A stretch of 64,000 nucleotides of DNA from Gigaspora margarita. Taxonomy: Eukaryota; Glomeromycota; Glomeromycetes; Diversisporales; Gigasporaceae. A program made the translations under genes and the position numbers. Below, piece after piece: positions 1-9,847 of this stretch (position 1 is the stretch's first letter; each line of letters opens with the position of its first letter). Where the stretch lies: contig WTPW01000309.1 of NCBI GenBank assembly GCA_009809945.1, forward strand, positions 1 to 64,000, in the 5' to 3' direction. A model generated the notes under the pieces. It was given only the letters and a program-made list of their open reading frames with translations. It did no database searches and was not told where the DNA came from.

Positions 1-398
1 ATGATTTCATTTAATTTTGCTTTATCTCTACAATCTTACAGATAGATTACTGATTTTTAACTTTTAAAACAGCAACTTGTCAAATTTCTAGTATTTTGTT
101 GAAGATATTCATGAATTTATATTATCATAATTACTATTCTAAATGAAAGAATAAACAGTTAATAATAAATATACTTGATTTTTCTTTTTATTTTCGTTTT
201 ATCAATAAGTGACAATCATTTGTTGATTGATGAAAATTCAAAAATGATTCCAAACTGACAGGAATTAATAAATGACGCATAACATATATAAAACCCATTT
301 TCATCCAGGTCACCCGATTTCAATTCACATAGGTAACCCAGATGAAGAAATTGCATCTGGTTCGGATCTCTACAGCTGATATTATTAACACAATATCA

Positions 399-473
399 TT
401 TGTTTTGATTTTCAGACTGATCCAGGATGTTTTGTAATAAAACATCCTGGATCAGTCTGAAAATTAAAACAAA
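399..473. repeat. Near-perfect 35-bp inverted repeat (hairpin)
   Basis: Arms 399-433 and 439-473 are reverse complements at 34 of 35 positions (single mismatch at 407), separated by a 5-base loop at 434-438. The arms contain CAGACTGATCCAGGATG. No gene lies next to it. It could be a tiny foldback transposon or a snap-back replication product; no target duplication is evident. Confidence 0.8.
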
Positions 474-608
474 CAATACCATGATACTGAAAATTATATT
501 ATCAAAAAACTATAAAATTTTTGGTAAATGTAATTGCCAAAAATTTATTGCAAATTAACCAAATTTTATTATGTGTTCTACTAATTTTGAAATTAGCTAT
601 AATAAGAC

Positions 609-764
609 TAGAGATGGGCAAAATGCAAAATTTTCATTTTAGCATGTATGCATTTTTTGCATGCATGCATGCATGTTTTGGCTAAAGTTATGATTTAATT
701 TTTTAATGCTGACCAGAATTAATTGCATATATGTATGCAGTTATGTGTATGGTGCCTATCTCTA
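609..764. mobile_element. hAT-type MITE, 156 bp
   Basis: Left end TAGAGATGGGCA and right end (reverse complement) TAGAGATAGGCA form terminal inverted repeats. The flanks AATAAGAC (601-608) and AACAAGAC (765-772) form an 8-bp target duplication with one mismatch, the hAT size. The interior is rich in GCAT/ATGC repeats. There is no coding capacity. Confidence 0.65.
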
Positions 765-772
765 AACAAGAC

Positions 773-1945
773 AGGGTTAGATCGAATTTGAGTCTTAATA
801 AAGCCGATTCAAGGTTATAAGTCAATTCAGTCTGTTGAATTGAGTTATGAAAAGTTTTATTAAAGTTACAAGTTGAATTCAAGAATAAGTATAATTTCTT
901 TATTCAAGGATAAAAGACAAAAGATTTATTTCATATTAGCCAATTTGGTTTGACACCAAAATTGACCAATCATGATCAAGGATTATCAAAGAAATTTTAT
1001 ACAAAAATTTATTATAGAGCGAATTTTCACAAAAACAGCCTTTTTAACTAGCTTTGCATTTAGAATTAAGTATATAGAAAATTACGAAATGCATGTATTT
1101 AATTAAAGCCCAAAGTAAGTTAAAAAGGCCATTTTTTTGAAAATTGGCATCCAAATTTATCCTTTATAGTTACCAACCCATCAAACAATGCCCAACCCAT
1201 CTTAAAACACCTGAGTATTTCAACAAACGGTAAAAGTACTTCTTTCTACAACTTAGCATAGCTCTTTTATGAGTTTTATTGGTTTTTTAACTTGTCTAGA
1301 CGTCAAAAAAGCTCTTTTGTTTGTTGTAACAAGTGCTTCGCTTGTTAGTTTGTCAACTTCACTTAGGAGCAAATTTTTGTGTAACAGTTTATCAAAAAAA
1401 AGGCCCAAAAAATCAAATCAGCCGATATGTAATACTAAAGGAAAGAAATTCTTTATTAAAATGAAAATAGAACTTGAATGTCCTCTCTTGGCCTTGAATT
1501 TGAGGCCTTTATATACATTTGGAGATTCTGGCTACGTATACACATTTTCCACTACGTTTACTTAGTCATTACTACGTTTACTTAGTCACCCTCCTGCTTC
1601 AAGGTGTCCAAAATGACATTCATATACTTAAAAGCCACCAAGCCACCCATCATTACCATTTTAGTATGAATTATTTTATCGGGAACACAAATAAAGGAAT
1701 TATTTACAAATTCGAAAATTAAATTTTTAATTCGTTACAATATCACTATAATCAATACCAATTGCCACTTCTGATCACGGTGGGGTTATGAGTTGCGAAC
1801 AATTTCTCGATCGGCACGCAGCACACATTGAATTTACCTGCTGGTTTATTAAAAACACAAAACACCAAAATCATATCTAAATGATTGGTACCTTTTTCAG
1901 TCATGGCTTCTTGATCCAAAACTGAACATTCAAATTAAATGTTTG
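773..1945. other. Intergenic, no supported gene
   Basis: AT-rich sequence with short open frames that lack recognisable features. The stretch 1540-1600 contains a short direct repeat of TACGTTTACTTAGTCA. From 1851 the frame of the next gene is open upstream of its ATG, so an earlier exon cannot be excluded, but no convincing splice site and start were found. Confidence 0.5.
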
Positions 1946-2812
1946 ATGAATTTTGCTGAACATTTTTATGAGCCATTGATTCAATTTTTAATCGGGCAAG
2001 ATAAAGTTCCTAGAATTTATCAAAATAATGAATTAAATGTTTTACCTCCTGGTCGGCGTGCCCATGAGATACCCGATAAAGTTTATGAGTGGAGTAAGTT
2101 TCTTCAAGATCTCACCAAAAATTTCGAAATGTTCTTTTCTGATGAGCTACTAGAAGCATTGGATGTTTTTACTAATGAAGAATTTGAGGTTTTTTTTGAT
2201 AACCTGGAAAAGGGAATCATCAAAGCTTTGAAACACTTTGAAAAGTGGTTTGACCAATGGCTTCATTTGCCTTTATCTGTTTGTTGTCTTGGAGGTAACT
2301 ACGCTAGATCATTTGCACCTAGTTTTTACTATGCGGTTTTAGAAAAACCCTGGATTAAGCCACCAAATGATTCGGAGTTGCGATTTGCAGATGAATTGAA
2401 AAACAACTTAAAAAATGGAGTAACTGATACCTTTGGTCTACATGAATTGCTATTGCAAAATACCAACTTTTTAAAGGAATTTGAACAATTCTGTGTGAAC
2501 GACGAATTACCTGTATATAAATTTCCTGAATTATATAATTTCATTAAAACTAGAATCTATTTTATCATCATTAATCAACAGCAAGTGGAGGGTCTTTTTA
2601 ACAAATTAGACCTAAAGACTCACGCCAATATGTCGTTATCAGTTAAACAGTCTAAACTTCGGTTGTCCTCAGGTAAAATTGAAAAAGAAAATTTATCAGA
2701 GGGGTTAAAAGAAATAAAGGCGAATCGAAAGAATACTCCATTCCAAGAAACAAAAATATCACAATTTGGGCCCGACATTGCCTCAAATATTTTTAATAAT
2801 TTATTGCGCTAG
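1946..2812 (+). CDS. Uncharacterised 288-aa protein, possibly a transposase C-terminal fragment
   Basis: The frame is open from the ATG at 1946 (MNFAEHF) to a TAG at 2810-2812. I do not recognise a full domain. The C-terminal third contains IINQQQVEGLFNKLDLKTH followed by NMSLSVKQSKLRLSS. In outline this resembles the C-terminal dimerisation segment of hAT transposases (an E, then F-N/S, then a basic -RL- helix). No catalytic residues can be assigned. The frame is open for 53 codons without ATG upstream of 1946, so this may be the last exon or a 5'-truncated copy of a repeated gene. The composition is soluble, with no signal peptide or membrane helices. The hAT assignment is inference and weak; that it is a real coding sequence is more secure. 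Confidence 0.5.
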   Translation: MNFAEHFYEPLIQFLIGQDKVPRIYQNNELNVLPPGRRAHEIPDKVYEWSKFLQDLTKNFEMFFSDELLEALDVFTNEEFEVFFDNLEKGIIKALKHFEKWFDQWLHLPLSVCCLGGNYARSFAPSFYYAVLEKPWIKPPNDSELRFADELKNNLKNGVTDTFGLHELLLQNTNFLKEFEQFCVNDELPVYKFPELYNFIKTRIYFIIINQQQVEGLFNKLDLKTHANMSLSVKQSKLRLSSGKIEKENLSEGLKEIKANRKNTPFQETKISQFGPDIASNIFNNLLR

Positions 2813-4072
2813 TAGTAAATATTTTAATAAGTAAAATTTATATAATGTACTTTATTAATTTTAAATCGCTCAATAATTAAATATGTGCTGTATTGTATAT
2901 TATCCTATAAATTGTAAGAAATGAACATATCGATCGATAATGTTACACAAAAATCTTCGATATTAACTTTTTATATCTAATATAGTCGTATTTTTTTGGT
3001 TATCATGGGGGGTCTAATAGGACATTATTTAATTAATCCATATATCGAATTTTAATAAATTGACTAACTAAATTAAATATGAAAACATAATTGCATTTGA
3101 GTTCTAAGCATGGCTTTGCTGTGAAAGAACCCATTTACTGTTTACGACTTAACATCATTCAAGATTTTATTTGTAATTAATTATGGTATATGTAATTGAA
3201 TCTTGGGGGAATCTAATTTCCAGCCATTATTGTGCACCAATCCGGTATACATTTTCCAGATCAGTTAGTGTGTTCATTTCCAATCTTTTCATTGTACATT
3301 TCAAATTATTAATTGCGACCTTTTTTAATCTTTCATTACGTATCTTCCCAATCTTCTATTTTTACATCAATGACAAAATGGTTTAAATTGTGTACTATTA
3401 GCATTTTTTTTTTACATCGATTAATTAAGTATCTGCCTCAAAAACCTGTTTACATTTCATAGCTTTTGGTAGCTCAAACACCTATTTTCCAGAAATAATC
3501 GTCATATTAGTTAGTCAGTACGAATATTAAATAAGTGTTCTGAAGTTCACAAAATTATTTTGACCGATCTAGATGTACTTAAAATTTAGGTTCATAGATA
3601 ATTTGATAGTAATTCTGCCAAATTTACTGTAATCAAAATTTTTTTCAGATAAAAATTTTATTGGCTTAAACCCGAAAAGTCAAGATCACTCACTATTTGA
3701 TAATCTAAAAAGTCGATTTATAAGTTTAAATTAGATCTCAAAATGACTTTGAGACCACAGATTGACACTTTTTTGTGGCACAATTAATCTTCGCGTACTA
3801 GATGAAAAAAGTTTATCCCTAATGGTAATCACGGTTCAAAGCAACTCCTGTGGAATATTTTCCGGTTTACATATGAAATTTCCGATGATGCCTTTATATT
3901 TTATCGCGTTATTTTGTTACAAATTATAATCATAAATCCTCATAAATCCTGAAAACTCCAAAAACTGCCAATTTCTGCCGACATCCGCAGAAGTCTTATT
4001 CAAGAAATCCATTTTTTAAATTGAATAGTACCCGCAGGTACTGTGTGAGGAACCGGGTACTACTGTACTATA

Positions 4073-4386
4073 TGGGTCATGGTCTAGGAAAACCCCTCAG
4101 AAAATAGCGATTAATTGTTTGTGAAACCTAAATTTTGCCCCTGAATTTTTTGTTTATTTTTAGATATTAATTACTGAGTAAACAAGGTCATGTGATTATG
4201 AAATACTGATTGACCAATCTAATAAAATTGTTTTACATTCAAGTTAAAATGTCTCGATAAATTATTATATCAATGTAGGGTAAAAAGTAAAATACATATA
4301 GATATAAACCGAAACTTTAATTTGAATCAAAAATCTCAAAATTTTTAAAAAAGTGTCAGAGGGGGGTTTTCCTAGACCATGACCCA
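4073..4386. mobile_element. MITE, 314 bp, TATA target site; absent from the paralogous arm
   Basis: Perfect 24-bp terminal inverted repeats (4073-4096 and 4363-4386, starting TGGGTCATGGTCTAGG) are flanked by TATA on both sides (4069-4072, 4387-4390). The paralogous site near 30975 reads straight through without the element. The duplication could be TA or TATA, so Tc1/mariner-like is the best guess. Noncoding. Confidence 0.85.
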
Positions 4387-4426
4387 TATATGAAAGTAAT
4401 AAATTAAATATAGATATACCCCGGGG

Positions 4427-5789
4427 CAGTGTTGTACATAGGACAGTTGGGACATGAGTTGGGACATTTTTTAAATTGAATTTACTTAAGGGTAGAGTAC
4501 AACGTCGATCATTTTCATATATGATCGTCATACAAAAAAATTTTTATATAGGGGCAAAAATACGCCATTGATAAAGATTTTTGAGAATGTATCCAATTTT
4601 GGCCAAAATTTTGTGGCATATAGGTCAAACCCTTCTATTTATAGTAGTGAAACTTTAAAGCCACAAATTATACTAGGAACTGGAAACCAGTGTAAGTCCG
4701 GAGCACAAGAAAAAGGGGTTGAATTAAAAATTTATCATATGATCATGATGACCATAGTGTTCCAAGCCGATTAAGCTAGCCGCTTAGCCGGCAGCTTAGC
4801 CGCTTAGCCAGCTGATAGTTTGCCTAGCCGGCTAATAATGGCTAATAATGCCAATTCCTAAATTTTTATAGTGTAACTAAAATTTGAATAAATATAGGAT
4901 TTCTTTAATTATGCAAGATTTTCTCAACTTAGAAACATGTATTTTTATTCGCAATGGATCGATCTCTATTTTAGTTCGGAACATAACAAAAGCAATAAAT
5001 CATAATTATTTAAATTAATTATTGATTTATGTAAGTACAGAAGATAGTCTAAGCCGATCAAATCAGCCAATTAGTCAGCTAATAGTTTCATTAGTCGGCG
5101 AATTATTAATCTATCTTTATTGGGTGCCTTTATGTTAAGAAAACTTTTCATTAAAAATTTTGGTTGTAGAACCAACTTTTAATGTTAAGTATGTAGAGAA
5201 TTTTTAACATACTACAGACTCATTTTTTTGGATCAGCACTATACTATCGGCTAAGCCGCTAAGCCATTAAAAATTTAACGGCTTAGCCTAGCCATAAAAA
5301 TTTAATCAGCTTGTAACACTAGATGACCAATCATCATCACGGAACCGGACGGACAGAATTCTCACGTGAAATCTTTGTATCACCGACTGTAGTAAAAACA
5401 GATAGTCCTCCGCTACGCTCCGGACAATTAAAAAAATCTACTTGTATATATCGTCAATTTTGTTAGGACGATTGAGATTTTGTTAGGTAGTACAATATAA
5501 ATAACATACAATAACATATGATCATCACCTGATTTCAATTGAATGTTATTGTAAAAAAAATTAGTAACGTGATTACTATTAAAATGTAGATCGTTGTACT
5601 CTACCCTTAAAATTTTATTAAAATAATCTAGTTTAATTTTTTTAGAAATGGAAAAATACATAATATTTTTTTAAATTAATTTATTTATTATTAAGACTTG
5701 GGACATAGTTGGGACACTTGGGACACTGGGACGTTGGGACGTTGGGACATGCCAAAAAAAGGCTGGGACAGCGAAAATGTACAACACTA
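4427..5789. mobile_element. hAT-type non-autonomous element, 1363 bp, with nested MITE
   Basis: The ends CAGTGTTGTACAT and (reverse complement) TAGTGTTGTACAT are typical hAT termini. A perfect 8-bp target duplication CCCCGGGG flanks it (4419-4426, 5790-5797). The empty site is present in the right arm near 30938. The subterminal regions carry many TTGGGAC motifs in the same orientation at both ends. A copy of TAAGGGTAGAGTACAACG lies inside each end in inverted orientation (about 4484 and 5605). Removing the nested 4755-5321 element leaves about 788 bp. There is no transposase. Confidence 0.9.
4755..5321. mobile_element. hAT-type MITE nested inside another hAT element, 567 bp
   Basis: Left terminus TAGTGTTCCAAGCCGATTAA and right terminus (reverse complement) TAGTGTTACAAGCTGATTAA are flanked by a perfect 8-bp duplication GATGACCA (4747-4754, 5322-5329). 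Subterminal clusters of GCTTAGCCG/CGGCTAAGC are the likely transposase-binding repeats. It is the youngest layer of the 4427-5789 nest. Confidence 0.9.
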
Positions 5790-6181
5790 CCCCGGGGTAT
5801 TATTCAAACAATAGCCGGGTCTTAATCAAAGGGGGTATTATGTTATTTTTTGGGGATTCTTTATGCAGTGCGATAATGTATATGTCGGCAAAATATGAAT
5901 GAGTCGGGAAATATTATACAAGGAATTATATTACGATTTAAGGTATCGTTATTCATTTTCACCGATCCGACTATATTTTTTAACGCATCAAAATTTGACG
6001 TCATCTACAAGGCTGTGAAGAAAAGACCAATTGAAAAAGGAATTTTTATTTTTCCTTGGCAGTTAGCAAATATTATAAATACCATACTTCATGAAGTTAA
6101 GGACGAACAAGAAACAACATCAAAACAAATTTTATAAATAAAACTTTTTTATAAAATTATTCTATTTATCAAAGTAACAAA

Positions 6182-9100
6182 ATGTCTCACAAACACCAAA
6201 CTGTATTAAATGCTTTTCAATATTATGTATCAACTAGACCAGAAGAAAAAACTCTTATGGTCCCTAATGGTACAGAATATGAAGAAATTAATTTTCAAGA
6301 CTTGGATCTCATTATCAATAAATACGCTAATTATTGGAATAAACAATTAGAGAATGAAAACTTGGAGAAAGGCAATATGATAGGTTATTTATCGCAAAGT
6401 GGTCCTGAATATTTGTATAACATTATGGCCTTATGGAAATTAGGGTTTAAAATCTTATTTCTAAGTCCTCGAAATTCTGAACCTGCATTAATTCATTTAC
6501 TTGAGGAAACTAAATCTTGTATTCTCATCTACGATCCTCAATTTTCAAAAACTTCCAAAAATGTGCAAAGTGAAATTAAATCTCAATATTCGCAAACTTT
6601 CAACATCTTTCAACAACCTAATAGTTTAAAGAATGAAAAAATTGAACATTCCGCTCCTAATTTAAAATTAAATGATGATCCTGAACAAATCATCGGTATT
6701 GTTCATAGTTCCGGTTCAACCTCATTTCCTAAATTGGTTCCTATCTCCAATCGTTATTTGTTAGTTACGGATCTAAAGGATAAATTTGATAGTATTCTTT
6801 TATCAACAGCTCCATTATTTCATGTTTATGGACTAATTACTATAATAAGAGCTATTTTATGTCCCATTTCTGTATACGCATTTCCAATTGTTTCAGGATC
6901 AATTCCTTTAGTAAATGAAGTTTTAAATAGTTTAAAGCAATCAAATGCTAATGTTTTATATATCTTATCCACTACTCTTGAACAAATTTATAAAGATCAT
7001 CCGGATGAAATTAATACGTTATTAAAATTAAAATCTATCGTTTTTGCTGGTGCTCCATTGGCACCTAATGTAGGAGAACAACTTTTTCGATCTGGCGTCA
7101 AACTTTATAATACTTATGGAACTAGTGAAGTTGGAATTCTTATGTGGAATAATCCTTCTTCACCTGATATTCCATGGAATGCGATGAAATTCGTAATACC
7201 AGAAAGTGATATAAAATGGATAGAAAGGAATGATTTTATTGAAGGAGCAAAAGAATTAGTTATAAAAAAAGAATCCTCAAACCTTGCATCCATTAAAGGA
7301 AATATGGAAAATGGTGATTATAGAATAGGTGATCTTTTCCTTGAAACTCCAAAAGGTTCTGGCAATTATATTTTACTTTGTCGAGTTGATGATACAATTG
7401 TTCATGCCACTGGAGAAAAGACAAATCCAATACCAATTGAAGATACAGTTCGTCTTAATGAATTTGTTAAACACGCAGCCGTAATTGGAAATAATAGAAC
7501 ATTCAATTGTCTTTTGATAGAACTCGATTATGAAAGTATAAAAAGAACCCCTTTATTGGATTTCACCAAAAGTATTTTTGATTCAATACATCAAGCTAAT
7601 AATGAATGTCCATCACATTCAAGAATTTTTGATGAAATGGTTTATATATTACCTCTTGAAGGAAAAATATTATCACGAACATTTAAAAATAGTATTCAAC
7701 GTAAAAAAATTGAAATAGATTTTAAAGAAGAAATTGAAAAACTTTACGATAATTTTATAAATAATAAAGTTGTTACAAATAATGAATCCTTTTCTAATGA
7801 TCAATGGGATGAAGATTCTGTGAAAACTATTATATTAAACTCCTTTAATTNAGCTACCGGCGATTCATTTTCTAACGAGGACGAAACCTCATTCTTTGCT
7901 CTTGGTCTGGACTCTTTATCCGCAACTAAGTTAAGAACTATTCTTCAAAAACAATTTTCGATTATCAAACTTCCTTATGATGTGATTTTCGAATATAATA
8001 CAGTTCAAAGTCTTACACAATATTTGACAAAAGAGTTATCAAAAACCAGAACTTCACAAAATAAAAATGCTGAAGATGGTTACGAAGCAAAATTACAAAC
8101 TCTTAGAAATGAAGTGAATTTATNTATTCAAAAGTATAGTAAAATCGATAATTTTCCTACTGTNGGAAATGTTAATGGAATTAATGGAATTAATGGAAAT
8201 ATAAATGGAAAAAATGGTGAAACGATCCTTTTAACAGGAGTTACTGGATCTCTTGGNTCTTTTATCCTCCGTGATTTGTTAAAAAATCCAAATGTGCTTA
8301 AAGTTTATTGTTTGGTGAGAGCGTCAGATGAAAATCATGGATGGTCTCGATTAAAAGATTCATTTGCACAACGTCATTTAGATATTTCTTTATTATCTAA
8401 GGAACGTATCATTATTTTACCAAGTGATTTGGGTGATTCGAAATTTGGGCAAACAGAAAAGATTTATTCAAAACTTGTACATGAAGTAACACAAATTTAT
8501 CACGTCGCTTGGAGATTAGATTTTAATAGCAAAATTGAAGTTTTTGAACGTGAAAATATTGGTGGAACTGTTCATCTTCTTATGCTAGCCCGTGAAGCAT
8601 ATGCTCATCACCGAAATGTTCACTTTAATTTTACATCAAGTATCAGTACAACTCTTGAATCAAAAACAAATGTTAAAGAGGATGAATTACCTCATGATAT
8701 TTCAAATGCATTGCTTAATGGATATGCTTTATCAAAATTCATTACTGAAAATGTATGCGCAGAATGGTCACGAAAAATTGGTTTCGAACTTGATATTCAC
8801 CGTGTTGGACAAGTTTGTGGTGATTCAATTACAGGAGTTTGGAATACTCAAGAGCATATTTCACTTATGATAAAAGGTGCTCAATTTATGAAAATTATGC
8901 CAGATTCGTATTCCTCAATTGTTGATTGGATTCCTGTTGATGTTGCATCTCAAAGTATCGTTGACATTTCCTTTAATTCACCTTTTGATGATTATGTTCG
9001 AGTTAATCATATACTTAATCCGAAGAAAACCACATGGAGTGAATTCTTAAACTCTTTACAACAAAGTGAAATAGATTTTAAAATTGTTTCAAATAAAGAA

Positions 9101-9337
9101 TGGTTAAATACATTATTAAAGACACCCGAATATCAAAATGTGGATAAAAATCCAGTTGCCACATTATCGGGATTCTTTGAAAAGGTTATGAGCGAATTAT
9201 CAGATAAGAAGGAACCATTATTCGAAACACAGAAATCAGTAAATCGTAGTTTGGCACTTTCCAATTGTCAAAAAATTGATGTAAAATTAATCAAATTATA
9301 TGTTAATAATTGGAAAATGATCTCATTCCTAGATTAA
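6182..9337 (+). CDS. NRPS-like adenylation-thiolation-reductase protein, copy A
   Basis: This intronless gene encodes 1051 aa. Residues about 10-530 are an ANL adenylation domain: the phosphate loop HSSGSTSFPK is near 175-186, YGTSEVG lies further on, then the GDYRIGDLF motif. Residues about 545-615 are a carrier domain with the phosphopantetheine site LGLDSLS (Ser578). From about 680 there is a Rossmann thioester reductase with GVTGSLG (686-692; the N at 8257 falls in GGN, still Gly) and the Tyr848-xxx-Lys852 catalytic pair. The family activates a carboxylic acid with ATP, loads it on the carrier arm and releases it reductively as aldehyde or alcohol; Lys2 and carboxylic acid reductases are relatives. 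This protein lacks the extra N-terminal region of Lys2. The substrate is unknown. Relative to copy B it has changes in conserved adenylation motifs (AGAPL for GGAPL, SEVGI for SEAGT). The start ATG is shared by both copies. The N at 7851 falls in TNA, read TTA in copy B. Confidence 0.93.
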   Translation: MSHKHQTVLNAFQYYVSTRPEEKTLMVPNGTEYEEINFQDLDLIINKYANYWNKQLENENLEKGNMIGYLSQSGPEYLYNIMALWKLGFKILFLSPRNSEPALIHLLEETKSCILIYDPQFSKTSKNVQSEIKSQYSQTFNIFQQPNSLKNEKIEHSAPNLKLNDDPEQIIGIVHSSGSTSFPKLVPISNRYLLVTDLKDKFDSILLSTAPLFHVYGLITIIRAILCPISVYAFPIVSGSIPLVNEVLNSLKQSNANVLYILSTTLEQIYKDHPDEINTLLKLKSIVFAGAPLAPNVGEQLFRSGVKLYNTYGTSEVGILMWNNPSSPDIPWNAMKFVIPESDIKWIERNDFIEGAKELVIKKESSNLASIKGNMENGDYRIGDLFLETPKGSGNYILLCRVDDTIVHATGEKTNPIPIEDTVRLNEFVKHAAVIGNNRTFNCLLIELDYESIKRTPLLDFTKSIFDSIHQANNECPSHSRIFDEMVYILPLEGKILSRTFKNSIQRKKIEIDFKEEIEKLYDNFINNKVVTNNESFSNDQWDEDSVKTIILNSFNXATGDSFSNEDETSFFALGLDSLSATKLRTILQKQFSIIKLPYDVIFEYNTVQSLTQYLTKELSKTRTSQNKNAEDGYEAKLQTLRNEVNLXIQKYSKIDNFPTXGNVNGINGINGNINGKNGETILLTGVTGSLXSFILRDLLKNPNVLKVYCLVRASDENHGWSRLKDSFAQRHLDISLLSKERIIILPSDLGDSKFGQTEKIYSKLVHEVTQIYHVAWRLDFNSKIEVFERENIGGTVHLLMLAREAYAHHRNVHFNFTSSISTTLESKTNVKEDELPHDISNALLNGYALSKFITENVCAEWSRKIGFELDIHRVGQVCGDSITGVWNTQEHISLMIKGAQFMKIMPDSYSSIVDWIPVDVASQSIVDISFNSPFDDYVRVNHILNPKKTTWSEFLNSLQQSEIDFKIVSNKEWLNTLLKTPEYQNVDKNPVATLSGFFEKVMSELSDKKEPLFETQKSVNRSLALSNCQKIDVKLIKLYVNNWKMISFLD

Positions 9338-9420
9338 ATTTTTTTTAAAATCACCATTTTTTTATCGTGTTTTAAAGATTCAAAGTTTTCTTTTATTATT
9401 TTTTTAATTTATTTTTATAA

Positions 9421-9847
9421 ATTTACAAAATTTAATTTGGTTTGTGTTACTCGCGAAAATAAGTAAAAATCTACCGGGATAGTGGACTTCAAAATACGAT
9501 AAGGCCACACCAAGTTAAAACTATGTTTAACATAACCCCCCTTCTTTTGAGCCTCAGATAGAGGGGGTAATAAACATCACTTAATATAAAAATCATATTA
9601 ACTGTTCAAAAAAAATTTTGTTTAGCCAATCAAAATCTCATGTTTTTTACCCCCCCTCATGTTTAGAGTTGCAGATCATTTATTAGTGTTATGTTAACAT
9701 AGAATCAAATTGGAACAGCCTAAAATTAAATTAATTACTATCTGCTATTCTTTAACGTTAAGCAATCTGAAGTAATTTGTTATAAATTAGTTTATTGATT
9801 TTCATGTATGATATATCGAGTTCAATTAATATCTCTTGGAAAATCCG
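9421..9847 (+). repeat. Dispersed repeat block, copy 1 (with MITE)
   Basis: The sequence containing GTGTTACTCGCGAAAATAAG recurs at 26806-27003 in the same orientation, although the adjoining A-T-R genes are in opposite orientation. Copy 1 is interrupted by the MITE at 9502-9720; without it the two copies are nearly collinear. Confidence 0.75.
9502..9720. mobile_element. TA-target MITE, 219 bp
   Basis: Imperfect terminal inverted repeats (AGGCCACACCAAGTT versus GGCTGTTCCAATTT, then ATGTTAACATAAC on both sides) lie between TA dinucleotides. The paralogous block at 26881 reads ACGATAAAATT with no insertion, which gives the empty site. CCCCCC tracts lie just inside each end, as in the element at 55303-55559. 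Confidence 0.65.

Larger units (their letters stand above)
2980..9420 (+). repeat. Left arm of a large inverted duplication (A-T-R gene plus upstream flank)
   Basis: The sequence from about 2980 to 9420 is the reverse complement of about 27318-32375, apart from insertions and point changes. The homology covers the A-T-R gene, about 85 bp of its 3' flank and roughly 1.5 kb of upstream flank. The left arm is longer because three MITEs (4073-4386, 4427-5789 and the nested 4755-5321) interrupt it. The arms are clearly diverged in noncoding DNA, which argues for a genuine old duplication rather than a copied contig. Confidence 0.85.

Noticed and set aside
1269..1722. Two overlapping frames of 98 and 67 codons
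   Set aside because: Low-complexity, overlapping, no domain, no supporting splice or start context.
5895..6137. 80-codon frame just upstream of gene A
   Set aside because: The duplicated sequence upstream of gene B has a 1-bp indel and other changes that break the frame, so it is not conserved as coding.
8592..8870. Frames overlapping the reductase domains (also 27877-28155) and antisense frames at 13419-13916 and 14064-14891
   Set aside because: Shadows in alternative frames of clearly coding A-T-R or RNase H sequence.
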